DNA of 64,000 nucleotides from contig CADCXA010000027.1 of the NCBI GenBank assembly GCA_902806565.1, forward strand, positions 744,001-808,000, read 5' to 3'. Below the pieces are notes generated by a model. It did no database searches. It had not been told where the DNA came from and worked only from the letters and a program-made list of their open reading frames with translations. This stretch comes from Hypoxylon rubiginosum. Taxonomy: Eukaryota; Ascomycota; Sordariomycetes; Xylariales; Hypoxylaceae. Position 1 is the stretch's first letter. Each line of letters starts with the position of its first letter. Below, in pieces: positions 48,766 through 59,978 of this stretch. Position numbers and translations under genes: made by a program.

Positions 48766-51041
48766 ATGTATATATCACAAGGCGGTGTTGGGGATACGCA
48801 GTATGCTCGGACGCCAGCCACTTCCCTCTCTCCGTCGCAGCTACCAGGTCCTCATCCTCCCCGATACTCCGGCTTTCGTCACCTGGGTAGATTCATAGAC
48901 ACTATACTTGTCCTAGTGGCTCTTGGTTTCATTGTTTTCGCTTTTCTCGTTCTGGCCAGCGATGGCAAACCAATGGCCGAGCACTCGCGAGAGGATTCGC
49001 TACTCGCTGCTGCTGCTTATGTAGGGAAAACACGGATAGCCCTTATATTGTGCCTCACTTGCTAATGCTTTTCAGGGACCTACAATATTCCCTGTCCTTT
49101 TTGCCGCTATCGTTGGGCGTATGCTGAAGGCTTTGGCAACATGGGAACTACAGAAGGGCACCACAATAGGGCGGGTGGAACAACTTGTGGGGAGCCACAC
49201 GCTCGTCGGCTCCCTAGTTACGCAAATTGAACTCCGGACTTTTAATCTCATCGCTATGAGTATCGTCGCTCTCTGGGCCCTATCGCCTGTGGGCAGTCAA
49301 GCATCTTTGAGGATTGCCTATATAAAGTCTGTACCGATCGATACACAAAACCAGCTGACATTCAGTGAGTATTCCTCTTTTTCTTCTCCCCGTGTTGCTG
49401 AGCAGACCTTTCTCCTCCCCTATTGCGATCATCTACTCCGGACTCTCGGCGCTATTTAGCTGAATAATGTTACTAACGGAACACATGATAGTGAGCCCGG
49501 ATTCGTGTTATGTTGAAGGGGAAACGGGCGATTCTGACAACAGAGCGTTAGTCTCTTCTCTGTTCGCAACATCACTACTCTCAGCTAAAGTGCGGTACGG
49601 AAAGACACAGGTAGGTACCTAACTTTGGGGGTCGTCACCTGCTCAATTCAACATGTTTTATTTTTGGAGTTCTCTTAAAAGGGGTAATTGCTGACACTGG
49701 CTTCTGCAGGATACCTGGGGCGGCCTCCGTATTCCGATGATAGAAGCTTTTGACAATTATACGAACGGCGACTGGATTAATCTGCCGGCCAATGTTACAA
49801 ACACTACGTTTTCGTCTCTTATCGGCATACCTTTTAGTCCAGTATTATCGACCGGTAGCACGTCTTTCACTTTGAATACCTCGTACATGACCCTAGATTG
49901 CCCGGTTTTTACTACCAAACCGACAAACGGATCGTTCAAGCCTACCAACTTTACTGATACGAAGGTTGCACCCCCTCCTCAAGGCGAACACAACAGTTGG
50001 TATAGCTCGATTAAAACTATTTCAACTGGATCCATAGGATTCAACAGCTTTCAAATAGCTATCTCTTCTTGCCCAAGTGGCTGTGCCCCTTTCATGACAG
50101 TCGAGGAGGTTCGGAAACCAAGAGAAGCCCGTCGGATAATATGGGAGTCAGCGTCTGGAGATGACACCGGACATGTCGACTGCACCTTACAAACGAGTTA
50201 CGTGGATGTCAACTACACGTGCAACATGCCGTCTGAATGCGCCGCGACGGGGGTGCGCCTCTCTCAGACGCAGCACGAACCCTCCTATTTCGCAGATGTC
50301 AACTATCCCGTCCCGGACAAGCAAGACCTCTGGGTCTACCGCAACTATACAGGGCTCGATCGTTGCGGTGCTACTGCTGCTCTTAGCGTGATCAAGTCGT
50401 TAACTGACAACTTCGAACTGACGAATTCTCGCGCCGTGGATCCTGTGATTGGTTTCATGTCGGAGCCCAACTCCTCTTTCACAATATCCTACGACCGCGA
50501 CTGGCCGGGAGTTCTATCCATCGGTCGAAAGCAATTCGAAACCCGCTTCGCACAACTGCTAAATACCCAATTCATAGTCGGCATATCACCTCAGGTCTCT
50601 CTCGGAGCGGTCTCTGCGGACTTTGGTCAGCATGCGAACAGCAGTGGGCCTGATTTTCAGAGGTTCAACCTCTTAGACACGACGGCGACCACGACTACGA
50701 TGGAGCAGATCTTCTTCTGTGATAAGGGGTGGTTCGCCGCAATCCTCGCTATATCTTCCATCGTACTCCTCGCCGCAGTCGCCAGTGCCATTCTGAGGCA
50801 TTTCACTCTAGTACCTGACGTGTTGGGAACGCTATCCATTGCCACGCTAGACAACCGGTGTGATAACTTGGCAAAAGGCGGCTCTATGCTTGATGGGCTT
50901 GAGCGAGCTCGTCTACTTAAAGAAGTCGGGATTAGACTCGGCGACGTCGAGCCCTCATTGCCAGCGGGTCGCCTTGCACTGGCAGCACCACTGCAAGATA
51001 TGCCAGTAGGGCAAGTGGAGAGGTGGAGAATGTATGAATAA
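48766..51041 (+). CDS. Fungal multi-pass membrane protein with large glycosylated ectodomain
   Basis: Four exons, 48766..49020, 49076..49364, 49492..49610 and 49710..51041, join in phases 0, 1 and 0 to 664 residues. Introns are 55, 127 and 99 bases. Three membrane segments lie near the N-terminus: FIDTILVLVALGFIVFAFLVL, TIFPVLFAAIVGRMLKAL and FNLIAMSIVALWALSPVG. A long region with many NxS/T sites and paired cysteines follows, then a last membrane helix, FAAILAISSIVLLAAVASAIL. The phrase WALSPVGSQASLR is characteristic of a large uncharacterised family in filamentous ascomycetes. Function unknown; plasma-membrane location is inferred. A palindromic GTAGGTACCT sits exactly at the third intron's donor (49611). 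Confidence 0.85.
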
Positions 51042-51940
51042 TAAACATCTCAGTGCTGTTTGTTTCAGGAAGTAGTTGATCGGTTAAGGTCATGTCATAT
51101 GGACAAAGACCTTGTGACGCATTATAAACATTATACCCTGATAGACTGCAACTAGAGCTTCGAGAGATGAAAGAAGTAACAAAGTGTACCTAATTACAAT
51201 GATTAAAACGATTTCCCATTGCCCTTAGTGAGTGAACATACTCATGTGAAACCTCTGGTATGTCTTCATAATGTATACAGTACCAGGTACATATAGATAA
51301 TCCCACAAGTTAATAGTTCGTTCAAGTGTAGTGATAAGTTATTTCGGGCAATGGTTCTTATATGACTGAACAATCATAAGAATCGAGGTTTCTAAACGTA
51401 ATATATTAGTCTCCTATGGCTTGATGGGTTAGTGTTAACTTAAGTACCTTGGAGGTGCCTTGTTGGGCTTTAGCACCTATACCCATACCTACCTAGGTAG
51501 TAGGTGGGCTAGATGGTTAAGATAAATACCTCCTTATGTGTAATACTTCATATACTTGCTGCATCGTCATATCACTGAAGAACAGAGATCGTTAGAAAAT
51601 GTAAGTTAAGTTCCGAATCAGCCCCTGAATAGTTACAAGCTGCCTATATGCAGTCAATTGTAGTCGTAAGGTATAGGTTAACATGGAGAAATAGGGGGAT
51701 AGGGTAGCAAACATGCCTGAACTTGAGATTCTGTTCGATATCATGCCCATCATTCGTAGATAGCCATGTAGTTGCAACGAGTATAACTAACTGCCACGGC
51801 CGCGCCTTTAACGGCATATTTCTCTCCACCATTCCTCCATTCCACCATTCATCCATCTAAATACCCTTCATATCAATATTCGTATCAATATTCATATCAA
51901 TACTTTAATAACCATAAATTCCCAACGACAATTGCACGAC
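51042..51940. other. Intergenic region upstream of the histidine-phosphatase gene
   Basis: No gene. It contains a TACCTAGGTAG motif near 51490 and the 12-base triple repeat at 51869-51904. Confidence 0.55.
51869..51904. repeat. 12-base tandem repeat x3 (CATATCAATATT)
   Basis: Three adjoining units (CATATCAATATT, CGTATCAATATT, CATATCAATACT) end 36 bases before the start codon at 51941, so they lie in the leader or core promoter. Confidence 0.9.
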
Positions 51941-52729
51941 ATGGCCACCATTCACGTTTTTCGTCATGCTGAAGCCATGCACAACATCGACGAGCGTTAT
52001 AGGAACACGAGAGATCCACTATTAACCCCTGCAGGGATGGAACAATGTAGAATCTTCTCAGAACAGTTCCCATTCATGGACAAGATCGCCTGCGTTCTCT
52101 CTTCTCCATTGAAACGGGCCATCCAATCCTCTCTATTGGCATTTGCTCCGGCTCTAAGAAACAAACAGGTAATCGTCCTTCCTGAAATAACGGAAGTAGG
52201 GAGCCACCCTTCTGGCTTCGGATCTAGCCCTGAGGAGCTCGTGTCGCAGTTCGGTAACCGTATCAACGTAGACAATGTTCCCCATGACTTTGCAGATCTC
52301 CACCCGGAAAGCCCATGGGCTTACGAAATGGAGAAAATCATCCATCGAATGGGCTTAGCGAGAGACTCATTAAAGGACCTGGCCATAAAAGCAGGTGATG
52401 GTGCTCACATTGTAGTCATGACCCATGGTCAGTCCTGTCATTTTCTCGCAGAAGATTTCGATGGGCCGAAGCCCCCCATTTTCCGATGTGAGTGGGACGG
52501 CAACCTAACCTATCGCTCTTACAAGGTAGACCTTTCTACCAGTAGGTGGATCGAGGTCCCAGAGAGCCGAGAAAAAAGGGGAGCACCTGTTGACAGCCAT
52601 GTCAACGAAGCCGCCGAGCTTCACATCGTTAATTTTCTGGTAGACAAAATTGAAGGACGTAGAGAAGCAATGCAAAAGCTTTATTCTCGTTACCGAGTAG
52701 CCGCTCTAGAAGGTAAATATACAAAATGA
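51941..52729 (+). CDS. Histidine phosphatase superfamily protein (phosphoglycerate mutase-like)
   Basis: Single exon, 262 residues, from the ATG at 51941. The phosphohistidine motif FRHAEAMHN places the catalytic His at 9 in an RHA form of the usual RHG. Arg59 in SSPLKRAIQS, the acid region LPEITEVGSHPSG and the second His162 in VVMTHGQ complete the active-site set. Such fungal proteins are usually broad phosphomonoesterases rather than glycolytic mutases; the substrate is unknown. No signal peptide. It converges with the NADAR gene 550 bases away. Confidence 0.9.
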   Translation: MATIHVFRHAEAMHNIDERYRNTRDPLLTPAGMEQCRIFSEQFPFMDKIACVLSSPLKRAIQSSLLAFAPALRNKQVIVLPEITEVGSHPSGFGSSPEELVSQFGNRINVDNVPHDFADLHPESPWAYEMEKIIHRMGLARDSLKDLAIKAGDGAHIVVMTHGQSCHFLAEDFDGPKPPIFRCEWDGNLTYRSYKVDLSTSRWIEVPESREKRGAPVDSHVNEAAELHIVNFLVDKIEGRREAMQKLYSRYRVAALEGKYTK

Positions 52730-53283
52730 TTAAAGTTACGATAACTTAATCATTTTTTATTTTAGCACTAGACAACCTGAGTTCTATCTACGGCTTTAAC
52801 GCTTAAACAATTCCTTTGACGTCATAAAAGATGACGACAATATTAAAGGAACAAAAGAAAAACAATGTAAAAGAGAAAAGAAAAAAAGAATGTTGGGAGG
52901 TAGGTAGTCATTCGTTAATAAAAAGAACAATAAAAACATAATCTTTTTCTCTTTTTAAGCCGTTTTTCATTCGATTATTACTAGACTGTATTCTTAAGTG
53001 CTGATATGGGAGATCCAAGGTACATAGATACCTACGTAGGTACCCAGATGGATGCCCTGAGAAGTAGAAGGTGTACACCAATTTGTGCGTGACTAGGATG
53101 ACTTGATACTGGGAAATTTACTGTATCCCAAGAATAGGGGCTTGGGCCTTGAATAATATGGATGGGTACCTCCTATGAATCAGTAACTCGAATCTGATAT
53201 TATCAGGTAGCCTTGATATATTCTTCTGGATGTCGAAGTCTTCGTTTCTAACAATGGTATCTATGATATGCGAGTTTTGAGTA
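52730..53283. other. Convergent intergenic region (554 bases)
   Basis: AT-rich, with A/T runs suitable for 3' ends of both flanking genes and a TACGTAGGTACC palindrome-like motif near 53032-53043. No gene. Confidence 0.55.
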
Positions 53284-53928
53284 TTATACGGTACTATCTC
53301 GCCCCTCCCGCAAGCGCTCCCTAACTTCCATAAGCGCCTTGCCCAACCTATTCTCTCCCCAACGCTGCCGATTCTGACCTGCCATAGCTTCTCTAGCTGT
53401 GTAGCCAATGCCCCATACACGGTCCAGGGAAGCCGCTTCGGCTAGCAATCGATCGCCAGTGTCTAGTAAAAGGCCCTTTAGATGCGGGTTCTGGCCGAAC
53501 TTGGCCAGATTCCCGGCGACCACGACGTCGCTCTTGATCTCATCCCAGCTACCTGACTGAAACCCTTTGGTCAGCCTCGCCAATCGCTTCTGCTCCTTTG
53601 GATCGTGGGTAGCGAGGACGAGTTTCTGCGTCGCCGAATCGTGGAACCGGCCGGCTTTGCAATACATCATAAACTGCTCGGCGCAGTTGAAGTAGATGGG
53701 CTGCCAGCCTTCAGGATCGTCCTCGTCTATGTGATGTCCAACGAGGCTAGACATCTCGGCCTTGCTGACTGTAAAGGTGGCCGGATACCATTGGCAGAAC
53801 TCGCCATGGGCTTCATTATGTTTGAAGAAAAAGAGGGGTCCGCTCAGATCCTCGTGTTGTTCTTTTCCACTGGTCGATTTGGGAAGAGCCCCAGATGTCC
53901 GCGGAACCTTGTCTGTGCGACTCTTCAT
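53284..53928 (-). CDS. NADAR (YbiA-like) domain protein, predicted N-glycosidase
   Basis: Single exon, 214 residues. After about 30 polar residues the NADAR fold begins at FFFKHNEAHGEFCQWYPATFTV. It continues through NCAEQFMMYCKA (conserved Glu near 84) and NLAKFGQNPHLKGLLLDTGDRLLAEAAS..WGIGY to RWGENRLGKALMEVRERL. Characterised relatives cleave N-glycosidic bonds in riboflavin-pathway intermediates or remove ADP-ribose linked to guanine. Which applies here is not shown. It is likely cytosolic or nuclear. An antisense frame of 159 codons overlaps it and is judged spurious. Confidence 0.92.
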   Translation of the reverse strand: MKSRTDKVPRTSGALPKSTSGKEQHEDLSGPLFFFKHNEAHGEFCQWYPATFTVSKAEMSSLVGHHIDEDDPEGWQPIYFNCAEQFMMYCKAGRFHDSATQKLVLATHDPKEQKRLARLTKGFQSGSWDEIKSDVVVAGNLAKFGQNPHLKGLLLDTGDRLLAEAASLDRVWGIGYTAREAMAGQNRQRWGENRLGKALMEVRERLREGRDSTV

Positions 53929-55081
53929 TTTTGTATCATCATGTTCTCAGTCGTTTGTCTCTTCATGTGTGTGCTTCGGGTCGTTTGTGTGACGAGAGAA
54001 AGGGGTGGTTTCAATGTGAAGAAAAATGATTCCCCCAGTCCCCTTTGTATGGGAATGTCCGACATATTAAAGTTTACTTTTTAAAATCATCATAGCGTCA
54101 CGCCATGGCGAGCGTGTGAAACACTTACATTACATGTATCAGTCATTCTTAACCTAAAAGTCAAAGCCAGAATTGACCAACCTAGAATGAAGGCCAACTG
54201 TTAGGGTGCTTATGTAATTAGGTATCAATGCTTATGTAATTATTAGTGCTTATGTAACTGCTGGTATTATGTAATCACGACCCCCTTTATTTTACCGAGT
54301 TCTATGGGAAAAGCGGCAGCCTGTAATCGTTTACTCCCACAACATCAATAGAGCCATAATCATAATACCCCAGATGGAACTCGCAATAACTAGATCTATA
54401 GACTACTAGTTGTACCTACTAACGACGATGCCCGCGACTGGCAGCCATGTCCTGAAAAATGGGATAAAGAAATTCCACAAAGCCGCTTCTTAGTACCGGT
54501 ACAACAATATCCACCTCGGAACGGACGGCAATTGCTGTTGTATTTATTAGGTAAACTTTAGATACAGGTCCTGATCTATCTAGTTAGTTAAAAAGAAAAA
54601 AAAAGGTTGACAGAATACTGGGCTCTTCGGATCCTTAGCTCTAAATGGCTTACGTCTTACTATATGCGTATATCTATACTTACCCTAGGTACCTAGTAAA
54701 ACGTAACCTATCTGAAAGATTCCTCGTTTTACATAGGCCTCATCCAGTATATGATGCCATTAAAAGGCAGGAATTATGAAGTACACGATAATAATCGTAT
54801 ATTTGCCTAATGAGGTATGTTTGAAATAGACTTTTAACCGTGAATATGGAAAACCAAGCGGGTATCATCATCTAGCCAGATTCCAGACACCAGCAGAATT
54901 AACTTCTTTCCCGCGCTTCCCCTTTCCCATATATCATGACATGCTCTTGGACATCCTCGTATATCCTTGGGTATCCCACAGCCAGTTCCGTTTCATGTGA
55001 CGCCGATGATTTAACCAGCCAACCCAATCGGGTTTTGCAATCATGTTTCCCTTATTTATACACGAAAATGGAATTCTCTGC
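53929..55081. other. Intergenic region with tandem-like repeats
   Basis: AT-rich, with no gene. It contains the TGCTTATGTAATTA repeats at 54207-54277 and a palindromic CCTAGGTACCTAG at 54683-54695. Confidence 0.55.
54207..54277. repeat. Imperfect repeat of TGCTTATGTAATTA (about four copies)
   Basis: Copies at 54207-54220, 54229-54242, 54247-54260 (ending in ACTG) and a degenerate one at 54265-54277, spaced 18-22 bases apart. They lie about 280 bases upstream of the NADAR gene. Confidence 0.75.
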
Positions 55082-56758
55082 TTAATGCTCCTCTTTTATC
55101 TCGCACCCCGACTCCGTGAGCGTCGTTGTTGGTGCAGCCGGCTGGTAACTTGCTGGTACAGGTGCTATTTCGTCGTTTATGGTCTTGAGGCCAACATCAG
55201 CCGGACCTTCATTTATCGTCTCGTGAAACTCTTGAGAGAATTCTTCTTCGTCACGCACATGCGCACGAGGGGGGGCCTCTGTCCCAGGTTCTGATTCGGA
55301 TGACCGACGCTGAAACCGTTTCGGAATCAAAGTTTTATACATCGTTTTTCGAAATGTGCGTGTAGTGCCGAATACAATAAAGACCTTGCAGCATGACAAG
55401 TTAGGATCTATCTAGCAGGATGTATGTTATGCAGATATGCAAAGTCAGGCAGACAAGGGATAAGCTACACGCTTGAGTATTAATGCAAGAAAACATATCG
55501 TATTCACTTACGAGTAAACTTGTCGAAACGCCCGGCATAAACAGTAAGAAATCGTTCTTGGCCTTGGCGGCTGATAAATCTGCAGCGTCGCCTAGTTTTT
55601 CCTGCAATTAATTCATCGTCAGGTTATTTATCAAAATACAGGGGTTTGGGCTAAAAATCACCTTTGTGTGGTGGGACAGCTGTGATATCTCGGACAAGAT
55701 TGTGATCAGTTGGAAGACGGCTAGTACAACGAAGCCGATAGAGAAGCGTAGCACTAGCCAGCGGTCGTATGAGGCTCTTCTAGTACCGTCTCCTTGATCC
55801 AGCACATTTATTATTTCTCCGCCCGCTTCTTGCGACCTTCTGGAAAACAGATAACGAGCATTCCATGATATAAGTCGGTGTCGAGTCCAGATGTACTTGA
55901 CAAGAATCGCCATTAATAGTAAACTTCCGAACGTGAGGCTGATCATCACTAGGCGGGCCATGTGTTATTTGACGGAGTTCTCTTCAAGGGCAAGGTGAAG
56001 ACGCGTAGGTACATACTATTAAAATTTGCGAGTATTAAGAAAGCTACGAGAGAGCTTTGAACAATATCCAGCCGTAGAAGACCCATGAGGATGGCGGGCA
56101 AGACGATCGCTACGCCTTTTGCTAGCTGATTGGTCTTGTGCTTGATATGTCTGAAGGGTGCCAAATTGGAAAGCTTGAACACGGTGCGCGTGAGTGCGAT
56201 AGCCCAGAACAGGGTAAGCATTCCCTCTGCATTATACGTATAGTATTCTAACCTGACGGTCAGCGATGGATTGACTTCGACTGGGGGGTTTTCGAGACTT
56301 GCGTATATAGAATAAGACTAGATCCAACCCGACCGACGGTCCAGCGATGGCTATCTCCGGGCTGTTAAGGTGGGTAATGGTGTGTTCATACTGCTCGATC
56401 TTAACGTCTCTCCACCAAACCAGGGTGTGAAATTGTTGAATGATGCTGGTGACAGTTCCCAAAAGTGATAAGTAGGACAGTAGCGCGACATCTAGATAAT
56501 TATCATCAATCAGTATGCGGATGGTCGCCAATCGTCGTGGCGGGCTCTAATGACTTGCGACGTACAACTATCTCTTTCATGATGCGTCCAGACTAACCAG
56601 ATCATAATACAACTCGCGGTCAGGCAAAAGAGGGACCAGAGAAGAACGACGACAGCAATGCCCACTACTTCATCAAGTAGTTGAACCACCATGTCGACGC
56701 GACAAGAGGTGATTGAGACATTGGTGGCCGTTGAAATAGACTCAACGTCGGAAAACAT
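55082..56758 (-). CDS. Multi-span (7-8 TM) fungal membrane protein with a GC-AG intron
   Basis: Six exons, 56566..56758, 56303..56491, 56017..56247, 55662..55948, 55512..55601 and 55082..55384, join in phase to 430 residues. Introns are 74, 55, 68, 60 and 127 bases. The second intron needs a GC donor (GCAAGT). It restores VGLDLVLFYI|QYYTYNAEGMLTLFWA, whereas GT donors give either an intron near 30 bases or a broken frame. Hydrophobic segments include VVLLWSLFCLTASCIMIWLVW, YVALLSYLSLLGTVTSII, GMLTLFWAIALT, LMGLLRLDIVQSSLVAFLIL, ISLTFGSLLLMAILVKYIW, FSIGFVVLAVFQLITIL and LLVFIVFGTT. The soluble acidic C-terminus holds about 85 residues. It looks receptor- or transporter-like, but I cannot assign a known GPCR class. 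Confidence 0.78.
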
Positions 56759-59700
56759 AAAAAGAAGGGCAAAAAGGGTCAGAGCACCGTGGAAAATTAA
56801 GCTTTGTTATTCAGGGGATCCAGGGGCATCTGAGCCATTGAATGATCTGGCATGACGCTTTTAGTACTGCCGCCGTCTTTGGAAGCCAAGACCCCGGTGC
56901 TGTCACCGTTACAACCCTCTCCGGGTGTGTTACCGAGATAATCCATGTGAGATTCTCTCTGAGATCGGCGTGGGGGGTTGCCGCACCTAGTTCAGGGCAC
57001 CAGGGGTCCAGCGGCCCACGAAACTAGAAATGGATCGATACGAGTGGGCAGATTTAAGCGAGGTAGAACCCGCATACTCTAGTTAGCCAATGATGGCACC
57101 GATAGGATGAAAACTATGCCGGCAGTACATATTGGAGTCAATCTACCGAGCACTCGACGCCGATGAAACTTCAACCCCACGCCGCTCACAGGAACCAAAC
57201 CCCGACACATAAACCCATAGCCTTGGTGGAAGACTACGAATCGTTGCTCTCAGTCGGCCTCATCTTCGAATTTACAATCCTATAAGCAGAAGAAAGTCGA
57301 TTTCTGTTCGACCTTGACTTTGAATAGCCTCAAGTAGCCGCTCACGATGGCGGGTGACGATGCTTACTACGACTGGGCGAGCGTCTCGGAGGGTCGCCCG
57401 ATCAACTTACTGGGCGCGAACTTGGAGAGACGAGTTCCGGTTTCTCGCAGCGGAATCCAGCGATTGTCAAGAAAGTCTGGAAAGTCTGACCTAAATAAAG
57501 CTCGATTCGTCCTTGGGCGTTAGTGCAAGATCTAGCTGTCTAGGCGGTCGGAATGTGGAACCGCTAGATCAGATTTCCACAACGACCTGCCTGAGGAGCC
57601 GCCTTTAAAGCCCTGACTTGTGTCTCTTCATGTGAAAGGCGTATGTGTGAGCAGGGCAACGAACAGCCTTAAAACTAGATTTCTCACCTGTGAAGAAGCG
57701 ACATTATAAGAGGTACGTAACATACACGATATTGAACATACTGCTCTGGTCCTAGGAACCTTTAGAAAAATGAAATATACCTAACATCCAAGCCGAAATG
57801 TTCAATTACCACACGGACTACACCCACCAATTCGAAAACAATAACATTTCGAATTCGCGATTGGGGAGTTGATTCAGTTGTAGGAAATCACTCTCGCATA
57901 TACCCTGGAGATGTAGACCTTAAGAGAAGGAAGTATAGCGGGGTTGCGGTGGGATTATCTGTGAAAACCACCGAAAGAAACTATAGCAGAGTTGGCGAAT
58001 GGGAGGCCGAGTTTACGTATACCTCCCTTGGGATGTTGCGCAGAACTTTCACACGGCAACGGCAGGTTTTGGTCACAAAAGAACATGTGGGAGAGAGATT
58101 GACGTGACTTGCGTCTCAGGAAGCACGTACGCACGCACGCACTTAAGTGAAGCTGCATATAGGTTTCAGCGATCTGCAAAGCAGAAGCAGGCAGATAAGA
58201 AGCTTACCTGCAGCTGGGTAACTCGCTCCAATGCCCAGGTAACAAGGGGTCGACGCCCATGAGATAACCCGGCTGGTTATAACTGGAAAGACGGGTGATA
58301 GACGATGGACTAGTTATTGCATCAAAGGTCGAGATTCGTAGCCACTGTAATGTGCTTTTGAAAACCTCGAGGGAGAGCTACCAAGAAGTAGTATTTGTTA
58401 CGCAGTGTGACATCGCAGGCCCTTGGTCGTGTTCTAAGTGGGCCCTTTTGTTCTGGCCGTAACTGATTCAAGAGGGACGCGAAAAGCTGTAACCTTCTGG
58501 ATCATGCTCCGTGCCCCCGTATTGTCGCCGAGGTTCGTGATGAGCCTGACCAAGTCGCGCTGCGATTTTCAAGTTGCCAGCGTAAGGTGAGTTCACATTG
58601 CGAAGTGTTAATTACCTCCCCACAAATAATGCCCTGCCAAAGGGATAGCAGGGTGCGTATATTCCCTTCCTTCTTGATGCTTAATACGTGCGTTATTGTG
58701 TTATTTAACTAGTAGGATCACGTCTATCCTGGGGTGCAGAGACGAAAGAGAGAAGTCCTGTGCGACCTTCCTTTTCGGGACGTTTCGAGATCTCCAACTA
58801 ACCCCTATCCTGATGGTAGGAGGCGTCGACGATAGCTCCTTTCCCTACCTAACCTTGATACCCTGACATATTCGAGCCACCTTGACACCCACCACACAAC
58901 TTCGGAGGCGGCAGCTAATGCTAGTACAGATCTTACTTCGTCATTTAAGGCGGATGATCGCCCGGCAAGGGTGTCGCGTATTGCTAATGCTCCCTTCTTG
59001 GTTGCTAAGCTCTAGGTAAGACTCGCGGAGCCGGAAGCAAACCGAAAAGGGACTATTCTAATTTTACAACATAACTTTTTCTCTCTTATACTACCATCGT
59101 CCACCGAGAAACTCGCATGTCTCGCTGGACTATATCCCTGGCTTTAGCTGTCTTTTAATCAGATACTTATTTTCGTAAAACGGCTTGGCGATAGGAAGAG
59201 AGCAAATACCTCGGTAGTTAAATCTGCCTACCTGACATAGACTAGGTACTTAGGTAGAAGGTATGTATTTCATACCTGACTCTCCGTGGCCTTGCGATAA
59301 ATATTACATCGTGTTGACAACCTCTGCGTAACAAGGTCACAGGAGAGACTGGAGGCTATTCAGCTACCGGGCCGATATCAAGGAACTCTTGTAAGTGCTG
59401 GGCATGCATAAGGAATACACGGTGGGTGACCCGAGAAGATATGCAGTGACCCGGTGACTCGATGCCAGGCTTAGTCGGCAAGCAGTACGAAGCACGTGTT
59501 CAAACAGGCCGCGTAATTGCGACATATCCTAGCTGCACAACTACATTCCCCTATCTCACCTTTCTTAATTTTTCTCCAAGAGTGCGCGGGGGCATTCTCG
59601 ATGGAGTCGTATGGGAGGTTTCGAAAGAAAGTGTACGTCGGAAGCCAACAGACGATCTCGTTGGCTTGTGGACATGCTAGCGGTGTAGGACCCAATTGGC

Positions 59701-59978
59701 CTACTACGTCTTTATCCCGACCTCGTGTCGCTACTTGCATGATCCTCTAGGTAGCGCTGAGTAAAGTATTCGTACCATACCCGTATTCGGGTTTAGGTTA
59801 GACACTTAGAACCTACGTTATAGGGCTCAAGTGCTAGAACAATTTAGCCCCCACAATGAAGTGTTAGTTCTATAGTCTAAAGCCCTCTGATGGATACAGC
59901 TTGGCCGCATGTCTTTCTCGTCGCGGAACTATGCTGTCCCAATTGAGACTCACCTTCATGAGACTCGTCTTCAATATC
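56759..59978. other. 3.2 kb gene-poor region
   Basis: No strong gene. It holds the 58-codon frame at 57347-57523, a CGCACGTACGCACGCACG simple repeat near 58125, and a TAGGTACTTAGGTA motif near 59245. Other frames lack any support. Confidence 0.45.
57347..57523 (+). CDS. Possible small protein or truncated gene start (58 aa)
   Basis: The ATG at 57347 in the context TCACGATGG starts a frame reading MAGDDAYYDWASVSEGRPIN.. and ending ..KSGKSDLNKARFVLGR. Composition is plausible for protein and the start context is good. There is no intron, domain or upstream element to confirm it. It could be the surviving 5' end of a longer broken gene. Confidence 0.25.
   Translation: MAGDDAYYDWASVSEGRPINLLGANLERRVPVSRSGIQRLSRKSGKSDLNKARFVLGR

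Noticed and set aside
53605..54084. 159-codon frame antisense to the NADAR gene
   Set aside because: The NADAR domain on the opposite strand is unambiguous and the antisense product has no motif.
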